11,654 nt of DNA. Origin: Candidatus Brocadiaceae bacterium (GTDB lineage: Bacteria > Planctomycetota > MHYJ01 > JACQXL01 > CAKKQI01). This document shows, one piece after another, positions 6,971-11,654 of the stretch; the stretch's first letter is position 1; each line of letters begins with the position of its first letter. The position numbers were made by a program, and so were the translations under genes. The stretch spans positions 1 to 11,654 of the forward strand of contig CAKKQI010000177.1 of the NCBI GenBank assembly GCA_919901895.1, written 5' to 3'. The notes under the pieces are model-generated. The model worked only from the letters and a program-made list of their open reading frames with translations. It ran no database searches and had not been told where the DNA came from.

Positions 6971-7828
6971 ATATAAGCCGGGGCCTTCATCGGGTATTTC
7001 TTCGCGGGAACGTATTTTTTGCGGAATCCGAATGACATCTTCACCAGGGATTAATTCAACTTCCACCTGACCCAGATAATTTTTATTACGGAAAACTCTT
7101 AAAAGAGCCGTATTTTTTTCAGGGGCGGCTGGGCCGGAAGCCGCCGGCCGGTAAAAATAATAAACACCAATATCAAAAGATTCTTTTAAGTTTACTTCAG
7201 GCGGAACGGTAATTTTTTGAATGGCTAATTCCTCGGTGGCCGCCGGAGGAGAAAGCGGGTAGGTCCATATTTCTATGCCGGCTGAACGGGCGGTTTGGAC
7301 TTCGCGCAAAGCACTGTCAACGTTTTCCTGGCCGTCGGAGATAAGAACGATTCTTTTTTGAATGGCCTCAGGGAATGAAGCCATCGCCAAACGTAACGCG
7401 TGAGCAATGTTAGTCGCATTAGTATCTATGACCGAAACAGGCGCCGCGAATTTTTTAACTTTATCCAAGGGAAATTCAGTCGCTGCATTTGCTCCGAAAA
7501 CAATCAAACCGGCCCAGTCTTTTTTGGGGTTCATCGTTTGGCTGGTTTCATTAATCCAATGCAGGGCGTTTTCGCGCGATTCCGGAGACATACTTTTAGA
7601 GATATCAACCACAAAAAATACCGCTAATTCGTCGCGTTTTTTGACAAAACGAATGCCGGCTAAAGTAAAAATGATTAAAAGTAAGGCGGTTAGCCGGATG
7701 GCCAAAGACGTCCGCAGCCGCCACCCGGGAAGCGAAACATAACTGGAGCGGAATAAAAACCAGAGGTATCCGGTTACGGGTATAATCAGTATGAGAATTA
7801 ATGGTTTAGTAAAGTCAATGGAAAACAT
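6968..7828 (-). CDS. N-terminal VWA part of a split two-VWA membrane protein
   Basis: A 286-residue ORF with membrane segments at about 9-27 and 39-60, then a VWA domain with the metal-ion site D75-I-S77-K-S79 (VVDISKSM) and the later VLISDGQENV strand. A beta-sandwich starts near 200 (ITVPPEVNLKESFDIGVYYF). The ORF stops inside or just after this sandwich, at EEIPDEGPGLY, whereas the family runs on into an amidotransferase-like domain. That domain is present immediately downstream in the same frame, so this is best read as the 5' part of a gene of about 981 codons broken by a nonsense codon. If translated alone, it would be a short BatB-like anchored VWA protein. AGGGG sits a few bases before the ATG. 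It starts 18 bp after the BatA-like gene, so the two are probably one operon. Confidence 0.85.
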   Translation of the reverse strand: MFSIDFTKPLILILIIPVTGYLWFLFRSSYVSLPGWRLRTSLAIRLTALLLIIFTLAGIRFVKKRDELAVFFVVDISKSMSPESRENALHWINETSQTMNPKKDWAGLIVFGANAATEFPLDKVKKFAAPVSVIDTNATNIAHALRLAMASFPEAIQKRIVLISDGQENVDSALREVQTARSAGIEIWTYPLSPPAATEELAIQKITVPPEVNLKESFDIGVYYFYRPAASGPAAPEKNTALLRVFRNKNYLGQVEVELIPGEDVIRIPQKIRSREEIPDEGPGLY

Positions 7829-7846
7829 TCAGCCCCTATCCGTATT

Positions 7847-9835
7847 TTAATTATCCACCCGCCGGTGAAAAACATACCATTCTAATAAAAATAAAATCAA
7901 AACCACCCAGACGGCCCAGAACCAGATTTCTTTATGCAGGATTTTTAATTCCCGGGATTGAGTCACCTCAATTTCGTTTTGATTTTCCAATAGTAAGGCC
8001 GGGTTAATCCGCGATTCTTTTTCATTCAGCAGGTTAGCCGCAAATTTAAATTTTAACTCTTCGTTTCCAGGTCCTGAGGTAATCGGAATAGGTTTGATGG
8101 AAACATCATAAAGGCCGGCTTGCAACGTTTCAGCGAAAATACGAATTCGTTTTCCCTGAGTCTTAGAGGTGTTTTCACTCGGCAAATTAACGCTACGGCC
8201 ATCCGGTAAAGTTATCGTAACGATGCTTTCGTCCGCGATCCCGGCCAGCGGGATAATCTCGCCGGCCGGAACCATCGGCGGGTATTGAATAGAGTAACTT
8301 TCCCGGGTCAGGTTAATCAGATTATGAAAAAAAATCGGAAACGAAGCCCGCAAAGGCCAGTCTGATTGGAAAATATCAAACCCGACAAAAAGTTTAAAAT
8401 AGCCGTCAGGCCGGCGGTTAAAAATCATTAACGGGGAGCCGGAGGCCGATTTGAGGATTGGTTCACCGCGGAAATTTCCACTAACCTGTAATGCCTCGGC
8501 AATATGTACGTCCTGAAAATCAACAAACCGTAATAGGGAATGTGATTTTTGCCAGTCAAGAATAACCGGGAATTTTATCGGGCCGGTGATTTCAATGTCT
8601 TTGATTACACCGGGTGGCGGGTTAAGATAAACGGCATTGCCGGAATCTTGAAGTTGGCCGGCCGGAATAAGACCGTCATAAATAACCAGGTCATAATCAA
8701 CCGGTGAAGAAAATTCTTCTGGTTTTAATAAAACAACCGCAGTTAGCGGAATAGATTCATAGACCTGTTTCAAGAAAATATTTTCACGATGACTAACAAC
8801 AGCCACTTTTATTTCACCGGCCGGGCGAAGGACCGTCCAAACCGTATTATCGACCGGAAAATCATCTTCCGGCTCAATCTTTAACATTAATACTCCAGGC
8901 GGGAGGTTTTTATTGAACGTCACCGAAACATTTGTGTCAGCCGGCAGATTTAGTTCTTTGGCGGCAATCAAATTATTTTCATAGTAAAGATTGACCGTAC
9001 CCGATTGTTCCTGTCCGTTGGTATTAATTATCCGGGCAAAAATTTCATAGGGCAATTCACCGGAAGCGGAGGCTCCTTTCGCTTCCAAAAGAGACCCTGA
9101 AGGGACCGCGTTTAACGAACCCGGCCTGACATCAAATCTAACAAACCCAATATTGTTACGGCTATTCCCGAATTTAATAAATTTAAGATTATTTTTGAAA
9201 TTACCAAGATGGTTAAAATCTGAAGGATTAGCGACGGTATCGCTCAGGAGATAAATGACCGGTGTAGTTTTATTCTTCAAAACCGAGGCGCTCAGGTTAA
9301 AAACCTCCGCCAAATTTCCGCCGGTGTCGGCCGGTTCAATTTCTTTAAGGGCGCGGCTTAAGTCGTTTTTATCGGAAGTGAATCTTTTGACCACCCGGGG
9401 CTGCCCGCCGGCCGAGATAATCATCATTTCATCCGTTTTTTTGCCGGTGATTAAACTATCAATCAGCCGTTCCGCAAAGTCTTGGGCCGGGTCAAAGCGG
9501 GTTTGTCCGTCGGCTTCACGGGTTTTCATACTGGCCGTCGTATCAATAATAAGAACAATTGAACGACCGGATTCAACCGAAGCCATTATCGCCGGACGCA
9601 TCAGGGCTAAGACCAGCATCAGTAAAGCGAGTAATTGAAGAATCAACAAAAGGTTTCGGCGGAGTTTTTGAAAAGGATGACGCGCCTGAAGGTCGTTAAT
9701 AACCGATTGCCAGAGCAAAATGGACGGCACCACCCGGTCCTGCCGTTTCATTTTGAGAAGGTAAAGCAGAACCACCGGTATGCTTAATCCTAGTAATCCC
9801 AGAGCGGTTAAATTAAGAAAATTTAATCCGGACAT
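7847..9835 (-). CDS. BatA-like membrane protein with VWA domain
   Basis: A 662-residue protein. The N-terminal BatA-type module has membrane segments at about 7-27 and 60-83, with the charged KMKRQDR.VPS linker between them. A VWA domain follows with the metal-site variant D98-T-T100-A-S102, where Thr replaces the usual first Ser, and ADTGGNL at 169-175. A beta-sandwich lies near 230-330, and EPEDDFPVDNTVW (331-343) leads into an amidotransferase-like region (about 345-410). A last membrane segment is near 636-655. The layout matches the first VWA, sandwich and amidotransferase-like parts of the next gene, so the two are distant paralogs. Such proteins are encoded with DUF58 proteins and MoxR ATPases and are thought to act in metal or cofactor insertion or envelope assembly. 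No Shine-Dalgarno site precedes the ATG, and 355 bp separate it from the DUF58 gene. Confidence 0.88.
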   Translation of the reverse strand: MSGLNFLNLTALGLLGLSIPVVLLYLLKMKRQDRVVPSILLWQSVINDLQARHPFQKLRRNLLLILQLLALLMLVLALMRPAIMASVESGRSIVLIIDTTASMKTREADGQTRFDPAQDFAERLIDSLITGKKTDEMMIISAGGQPRVVKRFTSDKNDLSRALKEIEPADTGGNLAEVFNLSASVLKNKTTPVIYLLSDTVANPSDFNHLGNFKNNLKFIKFGNSRNNIGFVRFDVRPGSLNAVPSGSLLEAKGASASGELPYEIFARIINTNGQEQSGTVNLYYENNLIAAKELNLPADTNVSVTFNKNLPPGVLMLKIEPEDDFPVDNTVWTVLRPAGEIKVAVVSHRENIFLKQVYESIPLTAVVLLKPEEFSSPVDYDLVIYDGLIPAGQLQDSGNAVYLNPPPGVIKDIEITGPIKFPVILDWQKSHSLLRFVDFQDVHIAEALQVSGNFRGEPILKSASGSPLMIFNRRPDGYFKLFVGFDIFQSDWPLRASFPIFFHNLINLTRESYSIQYPPMVPAGEIIPLAGIADESIVTITLPDGRSVNLPSENTSKTQGKRIRIFAETLQAGLYDVSIKPIPITSGPGNEELKFKFAANLLNEKESRINPALLLENQNEIEVTQSRELKILHKEIWFWAVWVVLILFLLEWYVFHRRVDN

Positions 9836-9901
9836 AATTATTTTTTTTGATCACGGTTAATTGTTTTTCAATATTTAATTCGGTAATAGTCTCACGGCGG
9901 G

Positions 9902-10016
9902 GTAGCGGCGGGGCTTGCGCAACGACAGTGGAGTCCCGCTTCAGGCGGGGTCCCCGCCTGTTTTATGGCGACCATACCTGTCTGCGTGTCCGTACAGGCA
10001 GAAAGGTCGCCGCTAC
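9902..10016. repeat. Nested inverted repeat (REP-like) upstream of the BatA-like gene
   Basis: This is in the gene-free stretch 9836-10190. The outer arms are GTAGCGGCG (9902-9910) and CGCCGCTAC (10008-10016). Inside are CAGGCGGGG/CCCCGCCTG (9942-9960, one-base centre) and GGCGACC (9967-9973) pairing with GGTCGCC (10005-10011). The inner GGCGACC arm shares its partner with the outer arm, so two folds compete. No coding potential or promoter is evident here; it looks like a mobile small palindromic element. Confidence 0.65.
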
Positions 10017-10050
10017 ATCCGGATTACGGAAATAATAATTTAAATATCAT

Positions 10051-10171
10051 AAACCGTACCTACTTTTGTTTGTATGTAGGCACGAATTCTATTCGTGCAA
10101 AATGGGGCACGGTTCTAAACCGTGCCTACAAAGATATAAAACTCTGATTACTGTTAAAACCGCGCCTACAA
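10051..10171. repeat. Cluster of GTAGGCACG-type hairpins and AAACCGYRCCTAC direct repeats
   Basis: There are two tight hairpins: GCACGAAT/ATTCGTGC (10080-10098, TCT loop) and GGCACGGTT/AACCGTGCC (10106-10126, CTA loop). The motif AAACCG(T/C)(A/G)CCTAC occurs three times, at 10051, 10118 and 10157. The last copy has no full partner arm, as if one half of a hairpin remained. This fills the rest of the gap between the BatA-like and DUF58 genes. Confidence 0.65.
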
Positions 10172-10190
10172 ACGCGATATTCTGTCATTT

Positions 10191-11114
10191 TTATCCGACC
10201 ATCTGCGCCTGCTTAAGATATTTTAAAATCAAATCTTCAAAATCGGTATCCGTCGTGGTCCGCAGGTAATTAATACCAAGGGAACGACAATATGATTCGG
10301 CCTGTTCACAGAAAATATTTAATCGTTGTTGATACGTTTTAATAATCCGGTGGCTCAATGAAATTTCCACCGCGCCGCCCGTTTCAGAATCAATCAGCCG
10401 CCAATCGCCGCCGGGCGGTGGATTTATTTCCGCCGGAGCAAATAAATGAATCACCATCGGTTCGTATTTGTAAAATTTCAGATTTCTCAGGCCGGATTCA
10501 TAACCATTGACATTCATTAAATCAGAGATAATAACCACTAAACCGCGTTTTTTGTGCTCACTTAAAAAGTTCGTCACCGCTTTGGTCAGGTCGGTTATCC
10601 CCTCGGCCGGCTCAATCTGTTCCAGAAACCTAAAAATTTTGAAAATCCGGGCTGGGCCATGGGTTAACGGCAGGTTCTGGCAACAACGATTATTAAACAG
10701 GGAGATCGCGACGCGATCCAGGTTAGCCAGCGCAATGTAACTCAAAGCCCCGACGATCCGTTTGGCATAAGCAAACTTACTCCAGGGTTCGCCGCTGGTC
10801 CGGCCGGCCGAACTATTATTTTGCGGAGCAGGAAAAGCCATTGAATGGCTGCCGTCAATCAAAAAATAAATGCTTAAATCCTCTTCTTCCATAAAAAGTT
10901 TTAAAAAAAGGTTTTCCAGCCGGGCGTAGGCATACCAGTCAATATGCCTGAACTCATCGCCCTGGACATAATTACGGTAATCGGCAAATTCAACGCTGGC
11001 GCCGCGCTTCCGGCTGCGCCGTTCCCCCTTCATTTTGCCGGTAAAAACATTACGGGAGAGGAGTTTTAGTTGTTCCAGTTTTTGTAAAAATTCGGCGGTA
11101 AAAAGAGATGACAT
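10191..11114 (-). CDS. DUF58-domain protein
   Basis: A 307-residue protein without membrane segments. The DUF58 signature lies at about 38-66: RGASVEFADYRNYV, then QGDEFRHIDWYAYAR. A VWA-like fold follows, with the metal-site motif D87-G-S89-H-S91 and a later VVIISDLMNV strand. The length is normal for the family. DUF58 proteins are regularly encoded between a MoxR AAA ATPase and BatA/BatB-like VWA proteins and are taken to be cytoplasmic partners of that membrane complex; their activity is not established. Here two VWA genes follow on the same strand, but a 355-bp repeat-filled gap intervenes, and no MoxR gene is seen upstream. The ATG at 11112-11114 is preceded by an A-rich stretch (ACAAAAAAACAAATTAT) without a Shine-Dalgarno site. 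Confidence 0.92.
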   Translation of the reverse strand: MSSLFTAEFLQKLEQLKLLSRNVFTGKMKGERRSRKRGASVEFADYRNYVQGDEFRHIDWYAYARLENLFLKLFMEEEDLSIYFLIDGSHSMAFPAPQNNSSAGRTSGEPWSKFAYAKRIVGALSYIALANLDRVAISLFNNRCCQNLPLTHGPARIFKIFRFLEQIEPAEGITDLTKAVTNFLSEHKKRGLVVIISDLMNVNGYESGLRNLKFYKYEPMVIHLFAPAEINPPPGGDWRLIDSETGGAVEISLSHRIIKTYQQRLNIFCEQAESYCRSLGINYLRTTTDTDFEDLILKYLKQAQMVG

Positions 11115-11129
11115 ATAATTTGTTTTTTT

Positions 11130-11220
11130 GTAATTATTTAGCCGTTTGAAGTCTACGACACTGAAGAGGACGGGCTTAAGCCCGTCCTCTTTCTCATATT
11201 TCAGACGGCTAAATAATTAC
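11130..11220. repeat. Compound inverted repeat with a central 28-bp palindrome
   Basis: The outer arms are GTAATTATTTAGCCGTTTGAA (11130-11150; two bases of it overlap the A/T run before DUF58) and its reverse complement at 11200-11220, with one mismatch that can still pair as G-U. Between them lies a perfect palindrome whose left half is AAGAGGACGGGCTT (11164-11177) and right half is 11178-11191, followed by TTCTCATATT. The whole would fold into a cruciform or a long RNA hairpin directly upstream of the DUF58 gene. Confidence 0.8.
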
Positions 11221-11260
11221 GTTTTTTTCAACTTCTGAACTCTTGCGAAACGCACGTTCT

Positions 11261-11353
11261 GTCATTCCCACGAAACCTGCCCTCGTGAAAACGGGGAGTG
11301 GGAATCCAGAAGAATAATCAAAGGACTGGATTCCTGCCTACCGCAGGAATGAC
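11261..11353. repeat. GTCATTCC...GGAATGAC palindromic intergenic element
   Basis: The element is bounded by GTCATTCC (11261-11268) and GGAATGAC (11346-11353), with internal GGAATCCAG (11301-11309) and CTGGATTCC (11326-11334). Two hairpin units thus stand in mirror order. This matches a widely distributed class of REP-like repeats. The stretch 11115-11407, which holds this element and the preceding one, contains no gene. Confidence 0.75.
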
Positions 11354-11407
11354 AAATAGTGTGTATGTTCAATATTTTGATACCATATGTTCTTGGCACA
11401 GAATACT

Positions 11408-11654
11408 TCATTTTAACCAGGGGATTTTTTTAAAACGCCATAACATTAAAAAAACTAGTAGGGCATCAATTACCAGATAGCAGAAAAAAAAGGCCGGAAC
11501 TGTATCAGCCGAGACATTATCATCCCAGATACTTAGAAATGTCAGAAACGGACTTAGTCCAAAATCAAGGGCAAATGGTTCATTTCTGTTCATGAAGCGT
11601 AATGGGTCATCTCTGATCATGCGGGGTATTGCTTCTAACCACACCCAGTGGAAG
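11408..11654 (-). CDS. Unrecognised membrane protein, C-terminal fragment cut by the window edge
   Basis: About 81 residues of an open frame that runs off the right edge; codons FHWVWLEAIPRM are readable before any plausible start. The sequence has a polar/aromatic start (RMIRDDPLRFMNRNEPFALDF) and then hydrophobic stretches GLSPFLTFLSIW and VPAFFFCYLVIDALLVFLMLW. It ends in a basic RFKKIPWLK tail, as at the cytoplasmic end of a final membrane helix. It stops with TGA. I do not recognise the family, and it does not look like a MoxR ATPase, the protein often found beside DUF58. The composition looks coding rather than random, but with so little sequence this is moderately sure. Confidence 0.55.
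   Translation of the reverse strand, partial: FHWVWLEAIPRMIRDDPLRFMNRNEPFALDFGLSPFLTFLSIWDDNVSADTVPAFFFCYLVIDALLVFLMLWRFKKIPWLK

Noticed and set aside
7407..7742. Plus-strand ORF of 111 codons opposite the first VWA domain
   Set aside because: It is a shadow of the VWA coding strand, without a recognisable motif.
9255..9638. Plus-strand 127-codon ORF inside the BatA-like gene
   Set aside because: The minus-strand frame encodes clear membrane and VWA motifs; this one shows no domain and no start signal.
9836..10190. tRNA or riboswitch in the palindrome-rich gap
   Set aside because: The hairpins do not form a cloverleaf with an anticodon arm or any riboswitch core I know; they are simple paired arms.
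11298..11480. Short plus-strand ORF across the repeat near the right edge
   Set aside because: It runs through a palindromic repeat and into the membrane protein's coding strand; no ribosome site or protein-like composition.

Overview
The window carries parts of a bacterial chromosome of moderate GC content. All intact genes except the leftmost lie on the minus strand. The gene content and the intergenic repeats look like an uncultivated Gram-negative-type bacterium of the Planctomycetota/Omnitrophota kind. The relevant signs are a DUF58/BatA/VWA cluster with glutamine-amidotransferase-like insertions, a Yip1-TPR membrane protein, and many small REP-like palindromes between genes. This placement is an inference from gene style, not a phylogenetic result.

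Region 1 (1-872): the C-terminal part of a plus-strand glutamate dehydrogenase, cut by the left edge, followed by two hairpins. The second hairpin is a perfect 28-bp palindrome with a T-rich tail that looks like the terminator. The convergent gene on the other side begins its stop codon at 873.

Region 2 (873-4666): a compact minus-strand cassette of four genes. In transcription order they are a 100-residue Cys-rich peptide with a twin-arginine signal, a radical SAM/SPASM peptide maturase, an HD-domain phosphohydrolase, and a Yip1-like membrane protein with TPR repeats. A near-consensus sigma70 promoter (TTGACA, 17 nt, TAAAAT) and a strong Shine-Dalgarno site precede the peptide gene. The peptide core is 17 cysteines in 50 residues, spaced as CTx and CTxxCTx repeats. 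This is the most interesting system here: it looks like a RiPP (a ribosomally made, enzymatically modified peptide) that would be modified in the cytoplasm and then exported folded by Tat.

Region 3 (4883-9835): two large membrane-anchored von Willebrand A (VWA) proteins. The upstream one is a BatA-like protein of 662 aa. The downstream one reads as a single protein of about 981 codons with two VWA domains, but a single in-frame TAA at 6968-6970 splits it into two ORFs in the same frame.

Region 4 (9836-11654): a DUF58 protein that normally works with such VWA proteins, flanked by intergenic stretches full of nested inverted repeats. The C-terminal end of an unrecognised membrane protein lies at the right edge. 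No MoxR-type AAA ATPase, the usual partner of DUF58/VWA proteins, is visible.
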